Shown here: positions 44,101 to 56,100 of the stretch, piece by piece
Layout of the letters: every line of letters starts with the position of its first letter
Numbering within the stretch: the stretch's first letter is position 1
Assembly: GCA_934045075.1 (NCBI GenBank)
Contig: OW203747.1
Location: 13,855,894 to 13,919,893, forward strand
DNA length: 64,000 nt
Source of the DNA: Yponomeuta sedellus
Taxonomy: Eukaryota; Arthropoda; Insecta; Lepidoptera; Yponomeutidae
Direction: 5' to 3'
Position numbers and translations under genes: made by a program
The notes under the pieces: model-generated
What the model saw: only the letters and a program-made list of their open reading frames with translations
Databases searched by the model: none
What the model was told of the DNA's origin: nothing

Positions 44101-47100
44101 CAGACTCAAACCGTGGACATGGCGGCGGACACCCGCGATGCCATTAAACAGATGACCAAGACCTACATGGACAACCCCAATGCCATCATACTGTGTATAC
44201 AGGTGAGTAACGTAACCTCACGCCTGGAACCCTAACAATTGTCCATTTTTTCTCCAAACGATCTTGATTTTGAAAAGGACACCTAGTTTGAATTGTAACG
44301 TTCATTAAGCCGCATTTTCTGCTCTACTTTGAATAAAACCTTTTCATTTCATTTCACAAATGATTTTCTGCTCGTAATGGCTTTAGGACACGTGCCAGGA
44401 TGTTATGATGTAGGACAACGCGATTTGCTGGTTAAAATTGGAGAATTTACACAAAAAAATGTTCCATTTTTAGAAATTAATAATCGTGGTAATATGTTAT
44501 CAATTCCTAAATTTACTATACAACTTGTCGGAATTATCATCAGTCACGTGGCATAAAAGCGCGTAATACAAGTTTAGCTAAAACTACGTCACAACGTGCT
44601 CAGAACCTCGTGTACTGTTGCATTTGTTTCTCTCTTCGTGGAACGTAATATTTGTCAGTCTTGTATGAATTACACAAATACATGATTTATCTATCTACAG
44701 TAGATTTACTCTTCTAATTTCTTTGGAAGATTAAATATTGTTACGGGCTAGGGTTCTGGATTTGGATGTAAAACGCCAATGACAACTTCTTAGGATTTAT
44801 TCACGCAGGGTCTGGTCTGCAGGTCTTCACGACACGAAGTCCACACGTAGATTCCAATCGCAGATCCAATCGAAGTCCAAAAGTATCGCTAAGGTCGTAG
44901 GTTATCGCTCGTATCGCAGGTATGTTCACTTGAAGTTCACTCTTCGCTATTCCAAATGGAACTGACAGCGCGCCGCGGCGGCCGCTATTTATATCCGCCG
45001 GCCAGGGTTCTAGAACATTCCCGTAACTACGTACCTACACTCGGTACACGCGGCAAGGTCGCTCGAACAGTTACTCATTTAAAGAGTTTTGCACCTTACG
45101 CTAGTGGACATACGAGTCATTATTGCTTGCAGCGTTTATTGTTTACTAAAACGCAGCATGCGGCGACTATTCTAGATGGTTCGGGATAGGACCGCGACAC
45201 CGCTCCCCTCTTAGAGATGCTCGTCCCGAGCATCTTCATTACTGCCGTGATAAGGAGCTAAGCGGTCGATGTGAACCACTTTTTGTGCACCTCTTGGCTG
45301 CCGTTGAATTCGGTACGTCACGTCATTTAACCGAGTTACCACTTTGTAGGGTCCCTCCCATCTTGTCTGCAATTTCGGAGATTTTCCTTTTCGTCGAGTT
45401 ACATTGTGAAGCCAGACTAGTGCTCCTTCTTCGAAGCCGCTTGTATTTGCTCGGCGGTCATACCTAGTCTTCATCTTTTCACTCGACTCCAATCCGTTTT
45501 CCCGTACTATGGCATGAATCTCTCGCATTTTCTCACGTAACTCGGAAATGTAGTCGTGTAGAGAACGTGAGTCGTCAGGAGGGCCTCCAGTCAGCAGATC
45601 TACTGGTATTCTCAGTTCTCGGCCAAAATTTACACGCGCCGGGGTTACCTTCGTGCTTTCATGTTCTGCCGTTCTGTAGGCCAGAAGAAATGGCGGTATG
45701 TATTTGTCCCAGTCTCTCTGGTGCCTGTCAACGACTTTTGCTAAATGTCTCTCAAGTGTTTGGTTAAATCTTTCTACCATGCCGTCAGATTGAGGATGAT
45801 ATGGGGTGGTCCTAGTCTTATGCATTCCCAATATTTTGCAGAGTTCTTGAAATACTTGAGACTCAAAGTTCCTGCCTTGGTCGGAGTGTATTTCCAAGGG
45901 CACACCAAACCGGCAAACTACTTCCTCAAACAACTTGGAGGCAACAGTCGTGGCTTCTTGATTGGGTATGGCGAATACCTCTGGCCATTTAGTGAAGTAA
46001 TCCATAACTACCATGAAATACTTATTTCCTGATTCCGTTACTGGGAACGGTCCAGCCACATCAACTGCAATGCGTTCCCATGGCGCACCAACGTTATAAA
46101 GTTGCAGATTTCCTCGGCTTCTAGTTGGTGGGCCTTTCACCGCGGCGCAAGTAACACACTTGCGGCACCAATCTTGCACATCTTCTCGACAATGGAGCCA
46201 GTAAAACCTTTCTCGAATCTTTGTTAAAGTCCTTTTTACGCCCAAATGTCCACCTGACACGCCGTCATGTACTTCACGAAGGACATCTTGTACCTTATCT
46301 CTTGGGACAACTATCTGAAGATGGAACTCTCTGCCGTTAGGTTTCTCCCATTTTCGGTAAAGTATTCCGTTCCTAAGAATAAAACTGTCCCATTGAGCCC
46401 AGTATGCCTTGGTGACAGCACTAGTAGGAGCGACTTCGCACCATCTTGGCTTGTCCTCGCCTCGTTTCTTCCATGCGACAATGAGCCGTACATCTTCGTC
46501 ATCTTCCTGTGCTTCTTTCATCGCCTCATCTTCCCAAGATCTCGATGGACTCATTTTTGTCAATCTCAATGGCAGTTCCTTTGTCTCTTGTTTGGCACAG
46601 TGCTTGCAGTCTTCCGGACACGGCCTTCTTGACAGTGCGTCAGCATTTCCATGCGCCTTTCCGCTGCGGTGTTCAATAATAAAGTCATACTCCTGCAGTT
46701 GTTCGATCCATCGAGCAACTTGCTCCTCTGGATTTTTAAATTGTAACAGCCACTTCAGGGCGGCGTGGTCAGTGCGAAGCGTAAACCGCATGCCGAGGAG
46801 ATATTTGCTGAAGTGCTGTACTGTCTTTACCACAGCCAAGAGCTCCCTTCTTGTCACACAATAGTTCCTTTCAGGTTTCGATAGCGATTTACTAAAATAG
46901 GCCATCACAACCTCTCTGTCGCCTTGTTTCTGCGATAACACTCCTCCGATCGCTGTGTTACTGGCGTCAGTGTCTACAATGAATTGGCCGTTAGGTTGCG
47001 GAAATCCCAAAATTGGAGTCTCGCAAAGACATTTTCTTAATTTTTGAAAGGAACTCTCACATGTGTCATCCCAATGAAATGACTGCTTGTCTTCAGTCAG

Positions 47101-50100
47101 TCTGTGTAAAGGCTTGGCAATTTCAGAGAACCCCTTAACAAACCGTCTATAATATGAGCATAGCCCTAAAAATGCTCGCACTTCAGTCTTGTCTTTGGGA
47201 GTAGGCCATTTTTGCACTGCTTCGATTTTGGCTGGATCTGTCTGTATGCCTTCGCTGGTTATCACATGGCCGAGATAGCTAACCTTGTTCTTAAATAAAC
47301 TGCATTTCTTCGGATTTAACTTTAAGTTTGCTCCCATTATCTTCTTAAAAACTTGCTCTAGATTTTGTAAGTGGTCCTCAAAATCCGTACCCATGATTAT
47401 GACGTCATCCAAGTAGACAAGGCAGGCTTCCCCAACTAATCCGGCCAGTACGCACTCCATAAGTCGTTCGAATGTAGCTGGCGCGTTGCACAATCCAAAA
47501 GGCATCACGTTAAATTGCCATAGACCTTTGCCAGTTGAAAAGGCTGTCTTCTCTTTATCCTTCGGATCAATTTCCACTTGCTAATAGCCCGATTTCAGAT
47601 CTAATGTCGAGAACCATTTCATACCACTCAATGTGTCCAGGGTATCGTCTATTCGTGGCAGTGGATAACTATCCTTCTTGGTCACATCGTTAAGCCGTCG
47701 ATAGTCTACACAGAACCTTGTGCTACCATCTTTCTTCTTTACCAACACAACGGGAGAACACCATGGGCTAGCAGAAGGTTCTATAATCTTGTTTCTCTTC
47801 ATGTCGTCCAACATGTCTTGTACTTCCTTTTCTTTGGCAATCGGTATGCGCCTCGCTCGCTGACGAATAGGTCGCTCCTGTCCGGTGTCGATTTTGTGCT
47901 GAACTAACGATGTTCTTCCAGGATTTCCTTCGTCAGAGAAGATATCCCTAAAGCGCAGTAGCAACCTCTTAGCTTTCATGCTTTGCGAATAGCTCAGATT
48001 ACTCTTAGAATCCTCAAGGAGCTTAGTGACTATAATTTCACTCCTGGTATTCGATGTGTTTGAGCTTGGAGATGATTGGCAGCTTCTCATCCAAACGGCT
48101 TCCTCACACCTTCCAATAACGTCACCTTTGCTAAGGGTAATCTCACGATCGCCTATATTCACAACCCTTACTACAGCGGTCTTGCCTCCATAGACGAGAG
48201 TTCTTGCTGTCAGCAATTTCTGACTGGCTGCACTGTCTCGTGTATCTTCAATCAGCACACACCTATTCCGCTGATTCTTCTGACTTGAAGGCAGCTTCAC
48301 CTTTACTTCAGTTTGTGCTCGTCTAGGTATTACGATTTTCTTCAGGCACGTGACATTTCCATCGGGACCGCCAAGTATGAAGTTCTCCTCATCACCACAT
48401 TTAAAGACACCGTTAGTGACATCGATGTGACAGTTGTGTTTTTTCATAAAGTCTAGGCCCAGAATGCAATCATCCATAATTTCGGCTACGATTACGTTGT
48501 GAATATATGACGCCTCCCCAACGCATATCGTAACCGACCTTTCACCCAGGACGGGTATCTGCTGGCCAGAAGCGGAGAGAAGTCTGCTTAAACTGGTGCC
48601 TTTGCGGCTCCCTACAGCTTTCACCAGGTCTGGTCTCACTATTGTTCTAGAGGCTCCTGTATCTAGGGTGATTTTGCACTCTATTTTGTTCACTGCACCG
48701 CGTATTAGTAGACTGTTCCCGTTCCATGCTTGTGAGATTCTGGTTACTGGGGCTTCCTCCGCTCCAGCCAGTACCCGCCCCGCAGTCCTGGCTTTTATTC
48801 GTTTACCTGATTCGCGGTGGAGGGCGCAGCGTCATGCTTCTTCACAAACTCTTCCAAACACTGCTCTATTTTGTTGAGACGCGCATCCAGTCTGTCATCT
48901 GTTTTGGTCGGTTGCCTTTCATTCTTAGGACACGTGAACTGCAGATGCCCTCTTTCCCCACACTTGTAACACATGGGCCCGGAGTTTCTCTTGGGAGGTG
49001 TCTTGATATCTTTAACCTCCTCCGTAACTTCTCGAAGTTTATACCCTTGCCGGATATCATGACGCACAGCTTCTACTTCCAGGGCGTGTGCCAGAGCTTC
49101 TTTTAATGAAGAATGGTGGCGAAGCTTTACTGCAGCCCTAATTTCAAGATCCTTGATCCCGTCGACGAAGGCTTGTAAAATATTCGTGTCCACCATCTTA
49201 CTATCAGCAGAAGGGTACGCCTTTCGAACCAGCTTCTCAATTTCCAACGCCCATTGTTGAAGTCCTTCACCCAGGCGCTGAGTCCTGTCGCGCAGCTGAG
49301 CACGAAAAACGTGTTCCAGGTGTCTTTCACCATATCTAGCCTCAAGTGCCTCCAGCAGGTCTTTGAACTCGCTGCCTGAGGTGGGCAGTGCCTCCAGGAC
49401 AGATAAAGCCGAACCTCTGAGCGCGACGGTGAGGGCTGTCAGGCTCTGTTCGTCCGTCCACCCGTTTGAAGCAGCGACAGTCTGGAACTGTTGGCGGTAA
49501 GCGACCCAAGACGTAGTACCATCGTACGGAGGCACCTTCACTTTAGGCCCGTGGTTTATGCTGACAACTCCGCTCGATGTAACTCCAGCAGCTTTAATAC
49601 GCCGAACTTCCTGCTCTAGTCCAGTGAGGCCGGTTTTCACATTTTTTAGGTCATCCTCTAATTCGGAAACCCGTTCGTTCACTACCTCTACATCTTCATG
49701 TAGCTTAGCGACCGTATCACTGAACTTTGTAATGGCAGAAAGGATCACCTGTTGATCTGCCTTCTGTTCTTCTCGCAGGCCTCTTTGTTCTTCTCGCAGG
49801 CCTCTCTGTTCTTCTTGCAGGCACTGCATCTGCTTGCTCTGTTCTTCTCGCAGGCCTCTCTGTTCTTCTTGCAGGCACTGCATCTGCTTGCTCTGTTCTT
49901 CTCGCATGCCCTTCAGCATTGCCATCAGGCACGACATATCCAAAACCTCCATTGTACGTGACTGAGGTTTAATGTCTTCGGTGGGCGTGGCTAGGTGGGC
50001 GTGGCTACGAGGCGGAGCCTGTTGGTCGGTTGGTGAAACCTGGTGGTCAAGGCCGGTGGGCGGAGCCTGGTGCACGGGGGCGGTGGGCGTGGCCTGGTAG

Positions 50101-53100
50101 GCGTGGCCAGTAGGCGGAGCCGCTGGGCAGGTATGCTGTGTCTCCACTACGCGCGTGGCCTGGTGGGCGGGGCCAGGGGGCGTGGCTTGGTCGGTGGGCG
50201 TGGCCTGGTGGGCGGGGCCAGTGGGCGTGTCCCTATGGCCAGTGGGCGTGGCCTGAGGGGCAGTGGGCGTGGCCTCCGCAGCACTTCTGGACCTGGTCCT
50301 CACTCCAGAAGTATCCTCTCTCGGAGTCAGTGGCATCTCCAAATCCCCAATTCTGACACCAAATGTTACGGGCTAGGGTTCTGGATTTGGATGTAAAACG
50401 CCAATGACAACTTCTTAGGATTTATTCACGCAGGGTCTGGTCTGCAGGTCTTCACGACACGAAGTCCACACGTAGATTCCAATCGCAGATCCAATCGAAG
50501 TCCAAAAGTATCGCTAAGGTCGTAGGTTATCGCTCGTATCGCAGGTATGTTCACTTGAAGTTCACTCTTCGCTATTCCAAATGGAACTGACAGCGCGCCG
50601 CGGCGGCCGCTATTTATATCCGCCGGCCAGGGTTCTAGAACATTCCCGTAACTACGTACCTACACTCGGTACACGCGGCAAGGTCGCTCGAACAGTTACT
50701 CATTTAAAGAGTTTTGCACCTTACGCTAGTGGACATACGAGTCATTATTGCTTGCAGCGTTTATTGTTTACTAAAACGCAGCATGCGGCGACTATTCTAG
50801 ATGGTTCGGGATAGGACCGCGACAATATAATAGTACATTACGCAACTAGGGTGGTAATACAACGAAAGGCCGAGATCGCAGAAGTTTGCGGCCCGAGCTG
50901 CAAGCGAGGGACGTAAATATGCGATCGAGAGCTTTCTTTATTACCTCCCGTGTTGTGTACATCTTTTTATGTCTACACTTGGCGAGTAAGCGGCTTTTTC
51001 CGTACGCGCAGCGTGCGGAAAAAGCCGCTTTCTGGCCAATTGTGTTGAAAATAGAATAAATGTATCGGTGTCGGTTGCAGGACGGGTCAGTGGACGCTGA
51101 GCGCAGTAACGTGACGGACCTGGTGGCGGCCTGCGACCCGGCCGGCAAGCGCACCATCTTCGTGCTCACCAAGGTCGACCTGGCCGAGGAGAACCTGGCC
51201 AACCCCAACAGGGTGAGTGGCCGTGCTTACCAACTATACAGTTTATTTATCCTTACTTGCCCTTTTCAGTAAACAAGATTCTACCCGTAAAGTATGGATT
51301 TTAGTCGCAGAGCGCCATATTCCCGTGAATGACGTAATCGGGGAGACTATTTTTGATAATATGTTGTCAATTTTATTAACAACGTTCATTAACTTGCGAG
51401 AAAATATGTCGTTTTGGCATCAAATATTAATTTTGAGGTTAGAATCTTGTTTACTAAATTGGCCAAGTAAGGATAAATAGACTGTAGATGGGTACACTCG
51501 CGGTCTGAAAATGTTTACCACCTTAAGGTTAGTAATTGCATGCACAAATCTATGCCACATGGTCGATGATATTATGTGACTTGATTAGGCATAGAGCATA
51601 GATTAGGCATAGAGCATAGAAGAAGCAATAGAGATTCACCCAAGCGAGGTTGCCATGGTTTTACAATCAATTTCTATTATTTCATCCTAGTATTTTTGAT
51701 AAATGTCAATGTCATTGTAAAAAATTCAATTATGTAAACTTTTAAACAAAGAAAAGATCGTCATAAATACTCTTCATCATCAAAACGTCATAAATACTCT
51801 TTTTGTTAGAATCGATGCTACAACTATTAAAAAGTAATACGTACCTAGATATAGCATTTTAAACTTTACTGCACACAGTGTGCTAAGGATTCTAATTTGA
51901 AAACTGATAAACATTTTTAGACCGCGACCGTACATATCAACCCTTGTACGTCCCCACTGCTGTGTGGTGTCGGCCTAAGGAATAGCACCAACCCAATTCT
52001 TCCCGCGGGTGTCGTAAAAGGCGACTAAGGGACACAAACCGGGGGGTGGGCAGCAGCGCCCCCTGCAGTACAATTCCACCGAACTGCGATCCCCAACCCG
52101 CATGCCCAGCGTGGGGATTATGGGCGTTACCCCCTATAGCACAAGGTGGCGCTCTCTATGGGAGGGCTATGTCCAACAGTGGACTAGTATAGCCTGACGA
52201 CGACGACGACGTCCCCACTGCTGGGGCACGGGATCTGCTTCCTGCGAGGTCCGTCTCTATATGAGAAACTGGTTTGCGGCATAGGCAAATGCCGAATGTT
52301 TGCCGAGGCCCGAGTAGATGGTTTTGACGCCATCTATCGATAAAAGATATATCGATAACATTATTACTGAGCAGAATGAGCGGGAGCGCGATCAAGAAAT
52401 TTTATTTTATAATTAACTATGAATATTGTAGTTTTATGACACGTATGACCTGGTTTTGCCGCAGATCCGACGCATCCTGGAAGGCAAGCTGTTCCCGATG
52501 AAAGCTCTAGGCTATTACGCCGTGGTTACGGGTCGAAGTCGCAAAGACGACTCCATACAGTCCATCCGCGACTACGAGGAGCGCTTTTTCCGCTCCTCCA
52601 AGCTTTTCAAGTGAGTAGCACGGCTTCTCGCGGGCAGTAGCGGTTGAGACTGGCGTTTTGGCGCTCTTATTTACGTGGATCAATAAGTTCGGCTTAAAAA
52701 AATACCCAGACGCAAAGCTTGAATTTAGACTTTCTAAATTACATAAAACTTGCTCTTTCTCTCTTAAAGTAGCTCGGCTTTCAACGTGATGCGGAGCTCG
52801 GTACCCTAAAGAGCAAACTTAGGCTGATGGTGTCTTGTAGCTTGCGTGCAATTTAACATATAATAAAGAAAGAAATAAAAAATTGTTAGGTTAATGCACT
52901 TTCACTCACACAAATTAGTGCCCGGAACAAATATGTGAAAGTCGGAACAGGTTTATTCGTTAAAATGACATAAAAATTCTATCGCTGTTTTACCGTAAAA
53001 GGATTGCAACACAGTCGGTTTAACATATGAGGAACGAAATAAGAGTTTAAGGGTCACAATTGATTTATACAATGCATCCCGCGTTATAAAATTGAGTATG

Positions 53101-56100
53101 TTCAATAAGGGGCACCTCGACCGCGGCATTAATCTGCGTGTTCCAGGGCCCTTGACCGCGGCATTAATCTGCGTGTTCCAGGGCCCTTGACCGCGGCATT
53201 AATCTGCGTGTTCCAGGGCCCTTGACCGCGGCATTAATCTGCGTGTTCCAGGGCCCTTGACCGCGGCATTAATCTGCGTGTTCCGGGGCCCTTGACCGCG
53301 GCATTAATCTGCGTGTTCCGGGGCCCTTGACCGCGGCATTAATCTGCGTGTTTCGGGGCCCTTGACCGCGGCATTAATCAGCGTGTTCCGGGGCCCTTGA
53401 CCCCTCCATTTATCTGCGTTTTTTGGGGCACCTTGACCGCGGCATTTATCTGTGCGTTCCGGGCCCCTCGACCGCGGCACTAACCTGCTCGTTCCCCAGT
53501 GCGTGTTCCGGGCCCCTCGACCGCGGCACTAACCTGCTCGTTCCCCAGTGCGTGTTCCGGGCCCCTCGACCGCGGCACTAACCTGCTCGCTCCCCAGGGA
53601 CGGCCTGGTGAGCACGTCGCAGGTGACGACCCGCAACCTGTCGATGGCGGTGGCCGACTGCTTCTGGCGGATGGTGCGCGCCTCCGTCGAGCAGCAGGCG
53701 GACGCCTTCAAGGCGCAGCGGTTCAACCTCGAGACGGAGTGGCTCAACACCTTCCCCAGGTCAGTGGGGCCACGGTGGCGGGGTACCACGGGGGGAGGAA
53801 GACAGCGAGGGGCTCAACAACTCCCCTAGGTCAGTGGGGTGACGGCGACGGAGGTACCACGAGAGGGGGGGGCGTTGGCAAGACAGAGCGAGGGGCTCAA
53901 CAACTTGTGACGAAGGTACCACGAGAGAGGGGGCGAGGCAAACGGAGTGAGTGGTTCAATACCTTCAGTCAGCGGTCAGTGTTTTGTAGGGCGACTGTAC
54001 GATGTTTATCTAGCAAATGTGGCGCGCAGCATATTCGCTGACATCTGTTTTTTTAGAACTTATGTCAGTGTAAAAAGCCATTCTATGCGCTTGAGCGCAT
54101 CTATGTTGTAGAAATACTAATAAATTTACGTAAAATCAACTTGTGTTTGAAACTCGAATTCTCTAAAATTGTATGGTGGAGGCGCCGTCAACTAAGCGCC
54201 AGACTGTACAGCGACAGTGTTATCAGAATATTTTATCTTGAAGTATCAATTTGATTAACTTCAATCTGCTATTTGACTCTCTTTGCAAGTAAGTCTAGTA
54301 AATATCTCTTCCATTAGACCAAAAATATTTTAGTATATTTTTTGAAGACTTAAAAGCAATTAAAAATATATTTTAAAATTTTGCTTTGCTAAACAGCCAA
54401 AAACGCGGTCAGCCATTTTTGTCTATGGTTTGAAGACCTGAAGTATTGTATTCAAAGTTTGACATTCAACAACTGTGAGTGATTTGTGAGCATAGTAAAA
54501 TAACAACGACGAAACCATGATTTCATCGAGTTTTCATGCAAAATATAGCAATTATCATTATTGCATTGTTTGAGAAAGCTAAAACATGTCAATAAAGAAC
54601 CTCGGGAAGTTATGGATTCGTGTACGCAGTGAAATAAACACACGAAAAAATTGTCTCAAACTTGCCAAGATAAACCCCGATATTTTAGCGACTTGAATTC
54701 GGGTGTATTTACGTGAAGTAAGTCCTATAATAATCGATGTCCACTGGTTCTGGCTTTGATGTAAGTCCTATAATAATCGATGTCCACTGGTTCTGGCTGA
54801 CAGATGTTTGTTTACAACCGAAAGAAGCTTTCAACATGGTGGATAGCGTTTTCACCGTTTCGAATTAAAAGCGGTAAATATTTTTTGTAATTTGCAAATT
54901 TAGCAGCCATCCTACATAGGTACTTACTTAGCAAAGTCAATGTGTTTCAGTTTTTTAAGTTAAATATTACAGGAAATATTCATTTGTCGCTTCAAATTTG
55001 GTACGAGTCAAATAGCGGATTACGTTGTGGGTTCCATATTTAAAATTTAAAAAGTTAGTAGTATAGTAAAAATTTAAAGATTTATATTGGCGGGTACTAA
55101 TCTGTTATAGTATTCGTGACGGTAATTAAAAAAATAGGTAATAATCTTTTATGCTAAGATTTGAATATTAAAAATGAGTTTTTATTTTCCTCATATTCGA
55201 AATGAAAAGTTAAGTGTTTAACACGGGTAAAAGAATCAATTCTTACTCGGACTATAGCGGTCTAAATACCTCGGGAATTGATTCTTTCTACCCTCGTTTA
55301 ACAATCTATTATTTTGGTTTAATGGATTGTTTTACATATCAGGTGCCGACAGAATACCAGCGTTGCAGAAGGTATTCCTTTTGTGACAAATGCTGAGTTG
55401 GGTCCTTTCACAAACGCAGTGCACTGACGTTCCTTGCATGTTGCTTTTTAATCTAAAATTAATAATCCTGTACATTGTATTTATATTCTGTCATTGTACT
55501 GTGCTATTAAGTGAATAAATTATTTTAATTCAATTCAAATTCAATTCAATGGAAGAGATATACTATTTTTATTTTTAATGCACTAACTCGTGCTAAGGAA
55601 CAAATTTAAAAACCTATTTAGAGGCTAAAAATTTCACCCATGCCGGGATTCGAACCCGCAACCTCTGGCACGCATAGCCCGAGGTTGCGGGTTCGAATCC
55701 CGGCATGGGTGAAATTTTTAGCCTCTAAATAGATTTGGAAGAGATATTTCATATTTAAGATTTACTTGAAAAGAGAGTCAAGTAGCGGATTGGCATGAAA
55801 CCCTTCCCCCCCCAGACAGCGCGAGCTGGACCGCGACGAGTTGTTTGAGCGCGCGCGAGCAGCGCTGCTTGACCGCAGCGCGGCTTTGGGCGGCGTGGCG
55901 CCCGCCGCCTGGGAGGCGCGCCTGGCCGCCCGGCTGTGGGCGCGCGCCGCCCCCACCGTGCTGCAGCGGATATACCTGCCGCAGGCCGCCGCCGCCGCCG
56001 ACACCGACTCCAGGGGTGAGGCTACGGAGACTAACACATTGACCACCTCTGCGGCGCGGAACGACAACAACAAATACATTTCCTACACACTCGCTCATAA

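Larger units (their letters stand above)
44739..50824 (-). mobile_element. Ty3/Gypsy LTR retrotransposon, recent, antisense in OPA1 intron
   Basis: 6086 bp with 461-bp LTRs (TG...CA ends) that read identical wherever I compared them. A 4-bp target duplication ATAT lies at 44735-44738 and 50825-50828. Internal order on the minus strand is gag, then protease-RT-RNase H-integrase, the Gypsy order. No env is seen. Pol carries an in-frame TAG at 47583-47581, so this copy is probably not autonomous. Identical LTRs imply a recent insertion. Confidence 0.95.

Noticed and set aside
44329..44556. 75-codon open segment beside the Gypsy element
   Set aside because: No recognisable domain and no splice context; left as intron.
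46267..46864. Plus-strand open frames of 121-151 codons
   Set aside because: Antisense to Gypsy pol; no independent motifs.
49752..49961. Plus-strand frames with FFSQASLF repeats
   Set aside because: Antisense of the gag coiled-coil repeats.
53499..54041. 180-codon plus-strand open frame
   Set aside because: Runs through acceptor-side tandem repeats and the exon 12 region in the wrong frame.
55762..56098. Minus-strand open frames of about 105 codons
   Set aside because: GC-rich antisense shadow of OPA1 exon 13.
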